A stretch of DNA of 64,000 nt. It comes from Hyphomicrobiales bacterium (GTDB lineage Bacteria > Pseudomonadota > Alphaproteobacteria > Rhizobiales > RI-29). The stretch covers positions 1 to 64,000 of the forward strand of contig WGLQ01000019.1 of the NCBI GenBank assembly GCA_016125495.1, given 5' to 3'. The translations under genes and the position numbers were made by a program. Of this stretch, positions 19,865 through 28,685 are shown piece after piece (position 1 is the stretch's first letter; each line of letters begins with the position of its first letter). Below the pieces are notes generated by a model. It was not told the DNA's origin. It did not search any database and worked only from the letters and a program-made list of their open reading frames with translations.

Positions 19865-20968
19865 ATGGCACGCATTTTCCTCAGCTATTCTCGGGCGCAG
19901 CGCGCAACGATCGAAGAACTCGCCGCGCTGCTCGAGGCGAACGGCCACGAAGTCTGGTGGGACGCCGAACTCATCAGCGGCGAACCGTTCCGCACCGTGA
20001 TCGATCGGGAGATCAATCGGGCGGACGTCGCCATCGTCGTGTGGACCCCGGACTCCATCAACTCGAACTGGGTCATCGCCGAGGCCGACCATGCCGAACG
20101 GCAGGCCAAGCTGCTGCCGCTCAGAACCGCCGAAGTGGAGCCGTGGCAAATTCCCAAGCCATACGGCACGTTACACGCCGAGTTGGTCGGCAACGAGGAT
20201 CGAGTGCTGGCGGCCGTTGCAGCAGCGGCGGCACGGGTCGTATCGGGTGCGCCAGCCGGCGAAGCGCAGGAGAGCGCCGGTGGCACCGTCGTGGGCCGGC
20301 AGGATCAGCGGCACGTCGCCACCAAATATGCGCCGACGACACAGCCGGCCGCGGAAAAGATGACGACGGTCCTGATCGCGGCGGCGGTGCTTCTGGGGAC
20401 CAGCGCGGTGGCCGGCGGCTACTGGCACCGAGACGGCTCGGCCGACAAGGCCTGGCTCGCGATCCCGGGTGGCGCGGTGGCGTCCGTGGTGCTGGGATCG
20501 ATCCTCTTCGGGTTGGCCGCGCAAACGCGTCAGCCGCTCTATCGGGCACTTGCCGCCTATCTCATCGTCAACATCATGCTCTTTGCCTGGCCGGCAGTCG
20601 CACTCGTCGCCGCCTTTGGCGACGGGCTCGCGGATGGGTCGTTCCTTGCCCGCTATCCGAGAACGCTTGCCATCTGCGCCGCCGGAGTGCTCGGTTTCAC
20701 GGCCCTGCTACTCGCCCAGCGACGGGGGGTGGCATCCGTGCTGACCATCGCGCAACTCGTGGCGGGAGCCCTCGCGGCCATCCTCGGGGTCGCGAGTTAC
20801 CGACAGATCCTTCGGTCGGGTGCCGAGCCGACATGGCTGACCACGCACGTCGAGGCACTCAACCATCTGCTGACCATCGCCGCCGGGCTGGCGGGAGCGG
20901 CTCTCGCCATCATGTTCCTCGTGGCAAGCGTACTGCTCGCATCCCGCAGGCCGGCGCCACGGCTCTGA
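19865..20968 (+). CDS. TIR domain protein with six C-terminal membrane helices
   Basis: A 367-residue protein joining an N-terminal TIR domain (about 1-110) to six membrane helices (about 165-360). The TIR box is ARIFLSYSRAQR, followed by GHEVWWDAELISGEPF and the block WTPDSINSNWVIAEADHA. Glu73 in the W-x3-E motif is at the place of the catalytic glutamate of NAD-cleaving TIR domains. A linker of about 50 residues rich in Ala, Gly and Gln leads to the membrane part. Bacterial TIR domains act as NAD hydrolases or nucleotide-signal makers, often in phage defence; TIR-membrane fusions are poorly characterised. The ATG at 19865 directly precedes the TIR box. The downstream neighbour on the same strand is a cyclic-nucleotide-binding-fold gene. 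Confidence 0.85.
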   Translation: MARIFLSYSRAQRATIEELAALLEANGHEVWWDAELISGEPFRTVIDREINRADVAIVVWTPDSINSNWVIAEADHAERQAKLLPLRTAEVEPWQIPKPYGTLHAELVGNEDRVLAAVAAAAARVVSGAPAGEAQESAGGTVVGRQDQRHVATKYAPTTQPAAEKMTTVLIAAAVLLGTSAVAGGYWHRDGSADKAWLAIPGGAVASVVLGSILFGLAAQTRQPLYRALAAYLIVNIMLFAWPAVALVAAFGDGLADGSFLARYPRTLAICAAGVLGFTALLLAQRRGVASVLTIAQLVAGALAAILGVASYRQILRSGAEPTWLTTHVEALNHLLTIAAGLAGAALAIMFLVASVLLASRRPAPRL

Positions 20969-21121
20969 ACCGGCCGAAGGGCGTGCCTTGCGGCAACCGC
21001 GTCGCCATCCCCAATTTTCGGCACGCCGGCGGATGGACCCGACCTCAGCGAATCTCCTAGCGTCGGCATTATTCGGGTTGCAGAAGCAGCCCTCCACGCA
21101 TCCGTTCGAGGCGGGTCAATC

Positions 21122-21616
21122 ATGTCGATCGACAACATCATCATGCCGATGCTTTCGGTGCCCTTCTTCGAGGGCCTCGCCATCTCGCAGCTCAAGTCGC
21201 TGGCGGTCGGCGCCGAACGGCTGGTCTTCAACGATGGGCAAGTCCTGATCCGTGAGGGCGCCAGCGGCAACGCCGCTTACCTCGTCGTCGACGGCAAGGT
21301 TCTGGCCTACCACGGAGCGGCGCCGGGACCGGATGCCAAGGTGCATGGTGTCGGGACGATGCTGGCCGAGATCGCAATGGTCACCGAAACCAACCACGTC
21401 GTCACGGTTCGCGCCCTCGGCAAAGTGCGCGTTCTCGGCTTTTCGCGGCACATGATGCATGCCTACTTCGCCGAGGATCCGGGGCTGGCGCAGCATTTCC
21501 TCGAAGTGCTGACACACCGGCTGAAGGAAATCAGCGACGTGCTGCGCGAGACCGACGCCATGCTCGGCGCAGACGCGGAACCCGCGGCTCCGACACCAAA
21601 TCGACGGGTCGCCTGA
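21122..21616 (+). CDS. stand-alone cyclic nucleotide-binding domain protein
   Basis: A 164-residue protein with the Crp-type beta-roll (about 14-115) and a C-terminal helix, but no DNA-binding domain. Typical elements are PFFEGLAISQLKSLAVGAERLVF, VLIREGASGNAAYLVVDGKV and LGFSRHMMHAYF (each a segment of the fold). The phosphate-binding cassette is degenerate: AEIAMVTETNHVVTV keeps Glu83 but has His92 where the cNMP-binding Arg is expected. Ligand binding is therefore doubtful. Such proteins are frequent in Hyphomicrobiales without known function. It lies 153 bases after the TIR gene on the same strand and converges with the candidate small RNA and lolA. Confidence 0.82.
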   Translation: MSIDNIIMPMLSVPFFEGLAISQLKSLAVGAERLVFNDGQVLIREGASGNAAYLVVDGKVLAYHGAAPGPDAKVHGVGTMLAEIAMVTETNHVVTVRALGKVRVLGFSRHMMHAYFAEDPGLAQHFLEVLTHRLKEISDVLRETDAMLGADAEPAAPTPNRRVA

Positions 21617-21698
21617 AGGCGGCTGGCCCACCATACCCTGTCACCGTGGCCCAGTGTGGTCTCACCAACGGCCCGGACATCGAACCCCGATCGCAAAC

Positions 21699-21732
21699 AA
21701 AAAAGCGCCCAACCAAAGACTTGGTCGGGCGC
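21699..21732 (-). terminator. intrinsic terminator downstream of lolA
   Basis: GCGCCC (21705-21710) pairs with GGGCGC (21727-21732) and ACCAA with TTGGT inside it, with one mismatch and a four-base loop. On the minus strand the stem is followed by six T. It ends the lolA transcript, the candidate small RNA, or both. Confidence 0.92.
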
Positions 21733-21838
21733 TCATCTGCGCTTCAGCGCATGCGCCGGGAGGGAAGCCGACGCTGCTCGCGGTGCTCGCCGGCTAGACG
21801 GGGGGGCGTGGCCGGATTACGAGAGCACCACTTGCTCA
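21699..21838 (-). ncRNA. candidate structured small RNA (or structured lolA 3' UTR)
   Basis: On the minus strand this stretch folds into a series of local hairpins ending in a strong terminator. From 5' to 3': GAGCA/TGCTC (21823-21837); a 7-bp stem GCGTCGG/CCGGCGC with the pyrimidine-rich loop CTTCCCTC (21753-21774); TGCGC/GCGCA closing a four-base loop (21738-21751); and the terminator. A sigma-70-like promoter precedes it (TTGACC at 21865-21870, TAAAGT at 21843-21848, 16-base spacer). C/U-rich loops complementary to Shine-Dalgarno sites are a known feature of alphaproteobacterial small RNAs. No family match is claimed. It may instead be part of the lolA transcript, whose stop codon is 65 bases upstream. 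Confidence 0.5.
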
Positions 21839-21842
21839 TACC

Positions 21843-21870
21843 ACTTTAACAGTATTCCGGAACAGGTCAA
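21843..21870 (-). promoter_or_regulatory. possible sigma-70-type promoter for the candidate small RNA
   Basis: On the minus strand TTGACC (21865-21870) and TAAAGT (21843-21848) are 16 bases apart, between the lolA stop codon and the hairpin series. The -35 box is good; the -10 box matches the consensus only partly. Confidence 0.35.
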
Positions 21871-21900
21871 TCCACCCTGTGGATAAACCGCGACTGGTGT

Positions 21901-22647
21901 TCAACGCTGATTCGCGTGGGCGTTCTGCAGGCCGACATCAGACGGCTTGAAAAGGTTCGGATCGGCCGGCTCGCCCAACGCCAGACCCGCCACCTCGATA
22001 CGCGTATCGAGCCCCTGGGCATCGGTCACGACCCATTCGCGCAGGGCCAACGCGTTGTCCGCGCCACGATCGAAGACGAGGCGCAAACGACCATTGCTGG
22101 CGTTCTCCTTGTCGATGATCGTCAGGTTGACCCCGGTCGGCGCCATGGCGATATCCGCGATCTCGGCGTCGCGAAGAACATCGACCGTTTCAGCGAGTAG
22201 GATGCGGAACGGCGTCGAGGACAGCGAATAGCGCTCGACGGTTTCGAGTTCATGGTCCTCGATGGAAAGATAGGTTCCATCCGATAGGATGACCATCTTG
22301 CTCGGCGGCGAGTAGACGAAACGGAACCGACCCGGCCGGCTGACGAAAAACCTGCCGCGAACCCTCTGCTGCTGAGCATCCGTCTGAACGAACTTGCCGT
22401 TCATGTGCTGGATGCCATTGAAGTAGCCGTTGACATCCTCGATCAACTTCAACTCTTCCGCCGAGAACGTCCGCCCGATGACGCCGCCGGGCTGGACCTC
22501 TGCCTGCCAGCCGGAGCCGGCGCCCACGGCATTGACGGCAGGCGCGGTCGGCTGCGTCTGGGTCTGGGCCTGCGCGGGCGCAATAGGCGGCAGGGCAACG
22601 CAGGTCAAGAGGCCGAGCGCCGCAAAGAAGCTGGTCCTGAACACCAT
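21901..22647 (-). CDS. lolA: LolA family outer-membrane lipoprotein carrier
   Basis: A 248-residue periplasmic protein. LolA accepts lipoproteins from LolCDE and carries them across the periplasm. The first 28 residues are a signal peptide (MVFRTSFFAALGLLTCVALP, cleavage after AQA). A low-complexity Gln/Thr/Pro stretch follows, then the LolA half-barrel: DVNGYFNGIQHMNGKFVQT, RGRFFVSRPGRFRFVYSPP, SDGTYLSIEDHELETVERY, PFRILL and a C-terminal LREWVVTDAQGLDTRIEV. The start at 22647 is chosen because it opens the signal peptide; 55 further upstream residues of frame are not protein-like. It follows ftsK by 174 bases, an order often seen in Hyphomicrobiales. Confidence 0.9.
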   Translation of the reverse strand: MVFRTSFFAALGLLTCVALPPIAPAQAQTQTQPTAPAVNAVGAGSGWQAEVQPGGVIGRTFSAEELKLIEDVNGYFNGIQHMNGKFVQTDAQQQRVRGRFFVSRPGRFRFVYSPPSKMVILSDGTYLSIEDHELETVERYSLSSTPFRILLAETVDVLRDAEIADIAMAPTGVNLTIIDKENASNGRLRLVFDRGADNALALREWVVTDAQGLDTRIEVAGLALGEPADPNLFKPSDVGLQNAHANQR

Positions 22648-22821
22648 CTCATCCCCCTGAATGGAAACTCCGGCAGGCCTCGGTCGAGGCGTCCGAACAT
22701 GGCACGGTTCCGCGCGACTCGCCGCGACAGCCGATGCCCACACCCGGCAAAGTATGTGCCGCGCATCTCGCCCGCAACCGTCGGCGCCGGGTATCCCCGC
22801 ATTATGGGGCAATTGAGGCCG

Positions 22822-25458
22822 TTACGGCGCGTGACCGAGAACTTCCCGGCGGCCGGCGGCATTCGGGCCGGTGACGAGGCCGGCTTGTTCCATCTGCTGG
22901 ACCAGCGTCGAAGCGCGCCCGTAACCGATCGAAAGACGGCGCTGAAGATAGCTGGTCGAGACACGGCCGTCACGCAGCACCATGGCCACCGCGCGATCGT
23001 AGAGGTCGTCGGCGCGCTCCACCGCTCCAGCGGTGCCGGACGAGGCCGGCGCGGTGGCCGCAAGCAGGGCCGGGACATAACGTGCCTCGCCCTGTGACGC
23101 GAGGAACGACGTGACCGCCTCGATCTCCTCCTCGCCGACGAACGGTCCGTGCAGGCGCACGAATTCGCCTCCACCCGCGCTGAACAGCATGTCACCGGCT
23201 CCGAGTAGCTGCTCGGCGCCCTGCTGGCCGAGCACGGTGCGGCTGTCGGCGGCACTCGCCACCTTGAAGCTCAACCGGCTCGGCAGGTTGGCCTTGATGA
23301 CCCCGGTGACGACATCGACACTCGGGCGCTGTGTTGCCGCCACGAGGTGGATGCCGGCGGCGCGGGCCATCTGAGCCAAACGCTGAACGGCGGCCTCGAA
23401 CTCCTTGCCGGCGGTCAGAACGAGATCGGCCATCTCATCGATGACGATGACGATGTAGGGCATCGCCTCGAGGTCGAGATTCTCGTTCTCGAACACGGGC
23501 TGACCGTCGGCGCGATCGAAGCCGACCTGTACGGTGCGGTTGAGAGCCCGACCCATTCGGCGGGCGTGGGCGATCCGGTTGTTGTAGACCTTGATGTTGC
23601 GCACGCCGAGGCTCGCCATGCGCTTGTAGCGCTCCTCCATCTCCCCGACCGCCCACTGCAGAGCCGATACGGCCACGCGGGCATCGGTGACGACGGGGCA
23701 GAGCAGGTGCGGAATGCCGTTGTAGGCCGAAAGCTCCAACATCTTGGGGTCGATCAGCAGCAAGCGACAGGCGTCCGGCGTCAGACGGTAGAGCAGCGAC
23801 AGGATCATGGCGTTGAGGCCGACCGACTTGCCGGAGCCGGTGGTGCCGGCAACGAGCAGATGCGGCATCTGCGCAAGATCGACGACCACGGGTTCGCCGT
23901 CGATCGCACGGCCGAGCGCGATCGGAAGCGCTGCGTCGGTGTGGCGGAAGGACTTCGATTCGAACATCTCGCGCAGCACGACAGGCTCACGGCGCACGTT
24001 CGGCAGTTCGATGCCGATTGCATTGCGGCCGGGAACAGTGGCGACGCGCGCCACCGCGACACTCATGGAGCGGGCGATGTCGTCGGAAAGGCCGATGACG
24101 CGCGAGGCCTTCACGCCGCGCTGCGGCTCGAGTTCATAGAGTGTGACCACGGGGCCGGGCCGCACGTTCACGATGCTGCCCTTGATGCCGTAGTCCTTGA
24201 GGACATCCTCGAGCAATCGCGAGTTGCCACGCAGGACGCTCTGCGTGAATTCGGCCCCGAGTTTGGCGCCGCGCCCCTTTGCCAGGAGCTGGATCGACGG
24301 CAAGCGGTGATCGTTCGCGGGTGTAGCGGCAGCCGCCGAGAGGGCCTCGACCAGCACGGGATCGGCGAGGGGAGCGTCGTTGATCGGCAAGGTCGGCGAT
24401 GTCGTGCGCGAGGCAGGCGCGAAACGGCGGGCAAGGTCGCGGCCGCGCTCGTCGAGGGAGTTCGAGGTGTGGCGGCTCGACCCGACCCCGCCGAGCATGG
24501 CGGCGCCGGCGAAGACACCCCCGGCGACGGCGGCCCCCGCCAGGGCATTCGACGGGTCGTCCAATTCGGATGGAGATGGCACGTCGCTGAAACGAGGCTC
24601 GCTGCGTGCGCCGGCATCACGTCCCGACGGGCCGCCGGGGCGGGCCGAGGCGGCGGTCGCCGCGCCGAATTCCGCCCCCGCAGCGAGAGCGGCGTCGGCG
24701 GCGGCGGTGAGACCACCGATGCCGGACGCACCGCGACCGGCGGCCGCAGGGGCAGCGGATCGGAAGCGAGGCCTCAGGACCCAAGCGAGAGGGGCGAGCG
24801 AGGCGAGCGCGAGGCCCGCGACCATGGCGAGGCCGCGCGGGCGCTCGAGGGTATCGTCGCTCGGCTCGAAGGCACGGCGCAGGTCCTGAAGCTGAATGCC
24901 GAAGGCGCGCACGTAGATCGCCGCCCCGGCCCAGGCCATCAGCAGCCCCGCGGCGATCGGCCCGAACGTCGGATCGACGGTAACCGCGAGGCCCGTCATG
25001 GCGAGCGCCGCCGTGTCGCCGGCAAGGCCACCGAAGCCGTGGTGCAGCGGCCAGGCCTCGAGCCGAGGCAAACCCGAGAACGCGGCCGCCAGCAGGCCCG
25101 TACCGACTGGCCAGAGGATCAGCTTGCGTGGCAGATTGCGCACGTGCTTGCGCCGATAGAGATCATGCCCCCAGGTCGCGATCGGCAGAACGAAGAGCAC
25201 CGCCGCCAGACCGAGCGTCTGGAAGAGGAGGTCCGCAACGAGCGCTCCCGGTGCGCCGAGCAGGTTGTGAGCGAGTTCGGAGGGGCCGCCGTGGAGGCTC
25301 GGATCGGTCGCCGACCAGGTGGCGATCGCGAGCCAGATCGCGATGGCGGCGGCCATGAGGGCGAGGCCCGTGCCCTTCAAGGACCAGGTTCTGACCAGTT
25401 CCTCGATGTCATCGCGGTCGATGACTTCGGCATTCTTGCCGCCAGTTTCCGACGCCAT
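22822..25458 (-). CDS. ftsK: DNA translocase FtsK
   Basis: An 878-residue septum-located motor that pumps chromosome termini during division and activates XerCD at dif. Four membrane helices occupy about residues 25-195. A low-complexity Ala/Gly/Pro linker follows (about 215-360). The RecA-like motor has Walker A VAGTTGSGKSVGLNAM near 540, Walker B YIVIVIDEMADLV, and the C-terminal winged-helix gamma domain (about the last 65 residues, DGRVSTSYLQRRLSIGYGRA) that reads KOPS sequences. The linker is short compared with enterobacterial FtsK but usual for alphaproteobacteria. It begins 15 bases after the aminotransferase gene ends, so the two are probably co-transcribed. Confidence 0.96.
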   Translation of the reverse strand: MASETGGKNAEVIDRDDIEELVRTWSLKGTGLALMAAAIAIWLAIATWSATDPSLHGGPSELAHNLLGAPGALVADLLFQTLGLAAVLFVLPIATWGHDLYRRKHVRNLPRKLILWPVGTGLLAAAFSGLPRLEAWPLHHGFGGLAGDTAALAMTGLAVTVDPTFGPIAAGLLMAWAGAAIYVRAFGIQLQDLRRAFEPSDDTLERPRGLAMVAGLALASLAPLAWVLRPRFRSAAPAAAGRGASGIGGLTAAADAALAAGAEFGAATAASARPGGPSGRDAGARSEPRFSDVPSPSELDDPSNALAGAAVAGGVFAGAAMLGGVGSSRHTSNSLDERGRDLARRFAPASRTTSPTLPINDAPLADPVLVEALSAAAATPANDHRLPSIQLLAKGRGAKLGAEFTQSVLRGNSRLLEDVLKDYGIKGSIVNVRPGPVVTLYELEPQRGVKASRVIGLSDDIARSMSVAVARVATVPGRNAIGIELPNVRREPVVLREMFESKSFRHTDAALPIALGRAIDGEPVVVDLAQMPHLLVAGTTGSGKSVGLNAMILSLLYRLTPDACRLLLIDPKMLELSAYNGIPHLLCPVVTDARVAVSALQWAVGEMEERYKRMASLGVRNIKVYNNRIAHARRMGRALNRTVQVGFDRADGQPVFENENLDLEAMPYIVIVIDEMADLVLTAGKEFEAAVQRLAQMARAAGIHLVAATQRPSVDVVTGVIKANLPSRLSFKVASAADSRTVLGQQGAEQLLGAGDMLFSAGGGEFVRLHGPFVGEEEIEAVTSFLASQGEARYVPALLAATAPASSGTAGAVERADDLYDRAVAMVLRDGRVSTSYLQRRLSIGYGRASTLVQQMEQAGLVTGPNAAGRREVLGHAP

Positions 25459-25473
25459 GGCCAGCCAACACGC

Positions 25474-26667
25474 TCACTTCGCCAATTCCACGATCCGTTG
25501 GAGCGCCTCGGACGTCGTTGCGCGGTCGTGCACCAGGGCCACCCGGACGTAGGGTGCGCCGGGATTGTGGCCGGTCGGGTCCGGCTGACCGAGGTAAGCT
25601 CCAGGCAAGACCTTTACACCGTATCCTTTCCAGAGGGTTACCGCGGCCGCCTCGCCACCGCCGAAACGTGCCGTTTCGAGCCAAAGGAAGAAGCCGCCGG
25701 CAGGCCGGCGGTAGCCGAGCGCGTTCCCGAGGATGCGGTCCGCGAGGTCGAATTTCTCGCGATAGAGGTCCCGGCTCGCCTCGACGTGCGCCTCGTCGGA
25801 CCAGAGCACGGCGGAGGCATGCTGGACCGGGACGGGGGTCTGCGGCGCCGCGACGTTACGGAAGCGCTGAAGCGAGGAAAGAAATGTCGCATCGCCGGCC
25901 ACGAAGCCCGAGCGCAGTCCCGGCACATTGGAGCGCTTGGAGAGGGAATTGAAGGAGACCGCCCGCGAGAGGGAGCCGGTGCGCGCGCTGGCGACTTCGA
26001 GAATGCCGGGCGGCGGTGACACCGAATAGATCTCCGAATAGCACTCGTCCATCAGCAGCCAGAAGCCGTGCCGGCGGGCGAGATCGAGCGCGCGGGAGAG
26101 ATAATCGGGGTCGGCGACGGCGCCCTGGGGATTGGCCGGCGAGCAGAGCACGAAGGCCGCGGTGCGCGCGAGCAGGTCCGCATCGCCAGCGAGAGCTTCG
26201 AGGTCCGGCAGGAAGCCGGTGTTGGCGCCAGTGTCGAGCAGCACCGGCTCGCCGCCCGCCGAAATCGCACCGGCGGCATAGCATTGATAGAAGGGGTTCG
26301 GCATCAGCACCCGGTCGCGGCCGGCGGCGCGCGCCTCGGCAAGGGCGACAACGATGGCCGAGACGATGCCCTCGCGAGAGCCGTTCAACACCATCACCTC
26401 GCGATCAACGTCGAGGTCGATGCCATAGCGGCGCCGGTGCCAATCGGCGAGGGCGGCGCGCAGTTCGGGCGTGCCCTGTATCGGAGGATATTTCGCGTAA
26501 TCGGCCGCGGCCTCGGCGAGGGCCGGGGCGAGAATCTCCGGCAGCGGATGGCGCGGCTCACCGATCGTCATGTCGATCGGCGCGAGGCCCTCGGGCGGGG
26601 CGATCCCCTCCAGCAGGGCGCGTAGACGAGGGAACGGTGACTGGATGAGATCGAGGCTGGTGGGCAT
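25474..26667 (-). CDS. dapC: class I/II aminotransferase, probable N-succinyldiaminopimelate aminotransferase
   Basis: A 397-residue PLP enzyme of fold type I. The active-site lysine lies in FNSLSKRSNVPGLRSGF, a signature shared with DapC-type succinyldiaminopimelate aminotransferases of the lysine/peptidoglycan pathway. Other conserved parts are TIGEPRHPLP, YPPIQGTPELRAALADW, the Asn-Pro block SPANPQGAV, and the Asp-Glu-x-Tyr element LLMDECYSEIYS. Substrate specificity cannot be proved from sequence; DapC is the best guess. The start MPTSLDLIQSPFPRL (26667) is chosen, since the 65 residues of frame before it include the amtB terminator region. It directly precedes ftsK in transcription order. 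Confidence 0.8.
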   Translation of the reverse strand: MPTSLDLIQSPFPRLRALLEGIAPPEGLAPIDMTIGEPRHPLPEILAPALAEAAADYAKYPPIQGTPELRAALADWHRRRYGIDLDVDREVMVLNGSREGIVSAIVVALAEARAAGRDRVLMPNPFYQCYAAGAISAGGEPVLLDTGANTGFLPDLEALAGDADLLARTAAFVLCSPANPQGAVADPDYLSRALDLARRHGFWLLMDECYSEIYSVSPPPGILEVASARTGSLSRAVSFNSLSKRSNVPGLRSGFVAGDATFLSSLQRFRNVAAPQTPVPVQHASAVLWSDEAHVEASRDLYREKFDLADRILGNALGYRRPAGGFFLWLETARFGGGEAAAVTLWKGYGVKVLPGAYLGQPDPTGHNPGAPYVRVALVHDRATTSEALQRIVELAK

Positions 26668-26784
26668 GGCGGCATGTCCCGGCATCCGAGCGGGCCGACA
26701 GGGCCCGGTCCATCCGCGAGGACATGCCGCAAAACGAAGGGGAACACCAGAACGTGCGGGGGCGCCGGGTGGCAGGGGTCCGGC

Positions 26785-26829
26785 AAAACGAAAGGAACGG
26801 CCCGGAGAGCTCACGATCCGGGCCGTTCC
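26785..26829 (-). terminator. intrinsic terminator of glnK-amtB
   Basis: A perfect 13-bp stem (GGAACGGCCCGGA at 26794-26806 with TCCGGGCCGTTCC at 26817-26829, 10-base loop) is followed on the minus strand by TTTCGTTTT. It is 52 bases past the amtB stop codon and separates the nitrogen operon from the aminotransferase-ftsK unit. Confidence 0.92.
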
Positions 26830-26880
26830 AGGTGCCGGCGCAAAGGGGGATGCGCCTGGCACATCCCGCCGGGGCAGGGA

Positions 26881-28221
26881 TCAGAAGCGCTGGCTGCCGA
26901 CCCCGAACTCGGGATAGGCCTCGATGCCGATCTCGGCCTTGTCGAGGCCCATTGCCTCCTGCTCCTCACTCGGACGCAGGCCCATCACCACCGAGAGCAC
27001 GAGCCAGACGGCCGCACTCGCCAGGCTGACGAAGACGCCGACCGCCACGACGCCAACTGCCTGCACGGCAAAGCTCGCGTCGGCGTTGGTGAGCGGCACG
27101 GCCATGGTGCCCCAAATCCCGGCGAGAAGGTGGACCGGGATCGCGCCCACCACGTCGTCGATCCTGGCCTTGTCGAGGAGCGGCACCGCAATGACGACGA
27201 TGACGCCGCCGATGCCGCCGATGAGCAGGGCCATCGGCACGCTCGGCTGGAGCGGCTCGGCGGTGATGGCAACGAGGCCGGCGAGCGCGCCGTTGAGCGC
27301 CATGGTGAGGTCGACCTTGCCGTAGAAGAGCTGGTTCAAGAGCATCGCGACGACGACGCCGGCGGCCGCCGCAAGGTTGGTGTTCACGAAGATGCGGCTG
27401 ACGTCGGAGACGTCGCTGACCGTGCCCATGGCGAGCTGCGAGCCGCCGTTGAAGCCGAACCAGCCGAGCCAGAGGATGAACGTGCCGAGGGTCGCCAGCG
27501 GCATCGAGGAGCCCGGCATCGGGTGGACCATGCCGTTCGGGCCGTACTTGCCCTTGCGCGCGCCGATGATGATGGCACCGACGAGGGCCGCCCAGCCACC
27601 GGTGGAATGCACCAGCGTCGAGCCGGCAAAGTCCGAAAAGCCCATGTCGTCGAGCCAGCCGGTGCCCCATTCCCAGGAGCCCTGGATGGGGTAGATGATG
27701 CCCGTGAGGACGGCCGTGAAGATGAGGAACGGCCAGAGTTTGACGCGCTCGGCGACGGTGCCCGAGACGATCGAGGCGGTCGCCGCACAGAACACCATCT
27801 GGAAGAACCAGTCCGAGGCCACCGAATACGAGCCCTGGTCGATCCCCGCTCCGGCCGCCTGGGTCGGATAGGGCTCGAGCTTGCCGACGACATCGGAGAC
27901 GAGCCAGTTGCCGTCACCCGGATACATCAGCGCGTAGCCGACCACCCAGAACATGATGCCGGAGATCGAATAGAGCGCGATGTTCTTGGTGCACTGCATC
28001 GCCACGTTCTTGGAGCGCACCATACCCGCCTCGAGCATGGCGAAGCCGGCTGCCATGAACATCACGAGGAAGCCGCCCATCATGAAGAGCAGCGTGTTGA
28101 AAATGAAGCCGACATCGGGCGAGACGCCAGCCGGCGGCGTCGCGTCCTGGGCCAGTGCGGCGACGGGCAGAGCCGTCGAGGCGACCACCACGGCCGCCAA
28201 AGCTGCGATTTTCCGTCTCAT
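26881..28221 (-). CDS. amtB: ammonium transporter AmtB
   Basis: A 446-residue inner-membrane trimeric ammonia/ammonium channel. It starts with a cleavable signal-like segment (MRRKIAALAAVVVASTALPVAALAQ), as many proteobacterial AmtB proteins do, and then has 11 helices. Conserved pieces are FMAAGFAMLEAGMVRSKN, the vestibule and pore regions with FAGSTLVHSTGGWAALVGA, LGWFGFNGGSQLA and the C-terminal helix whose tail contacts GlnK. It starts 21 bases after the glnK stop codon. GlnK blocks the pore when nitrogen is sufficient. A strong terminator follows. Confidence 0.97.
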   Translation of the reverse strand: MRRKIAALAAVVVASTALPVAALAQDATPPAGVSPDVGFIFNTLLFMMGGFLVMFMAAGFAMLEAGMVRSKNVAMQCTKNIALYSISGIMFWVVGYALMYPGDGNWLVSDVVGKLEPYPTQAAGAGIDQGSYSVASDWFFQMVFCAATASIVSGTVAERVKLWPFLIFTAVLTGIIYPIQGSWEWGTGWLDDMGFSDFAGSTLVHSTGGWAALVGAIIIGARKGKYGPNGMVHPMPGSSMPLATLGTFILWLGWFGFNGGSQLAMGTVSDVSDVSRIFVNTNLAAAAGVVVAMLLNQLFYGKVDLTMALNGALAGLVAITAEPLQPSVPMALLIGGIGGVIVVIAVPLLDKARIDDVVGAIPVHLLAGIWGTMAVPLTNADASFAVQAVGVVAVGVFVSLASAAVWLVLSVVMGLRPSEEQEAMGLDKAEIGIEAYPEFGVGSQRF

Positions 28222-28242
28222 ATGCTGTCCCCCTTCATCGGA

Positions 28243-28593
<351 letters not shown>

Positions 28594-28685
28594 TCAGTGA
28601 CGCGCCCGAGCCCCGCTCGATCGAGACGGCAGCGGCCGCCAAAAGCCTCTCCGCCGTCGCGCGACGACGAATTGGTTAAGGACAA

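Noticed and set aside
19865-21616. A complete Pycsar or other named defence system
   Set aside because: No nucleotide cyclase or other partner is encoded near the TIR and cNMP-fold genes, and the cNMP cassette is degenerate; only a hypothesis is reported.
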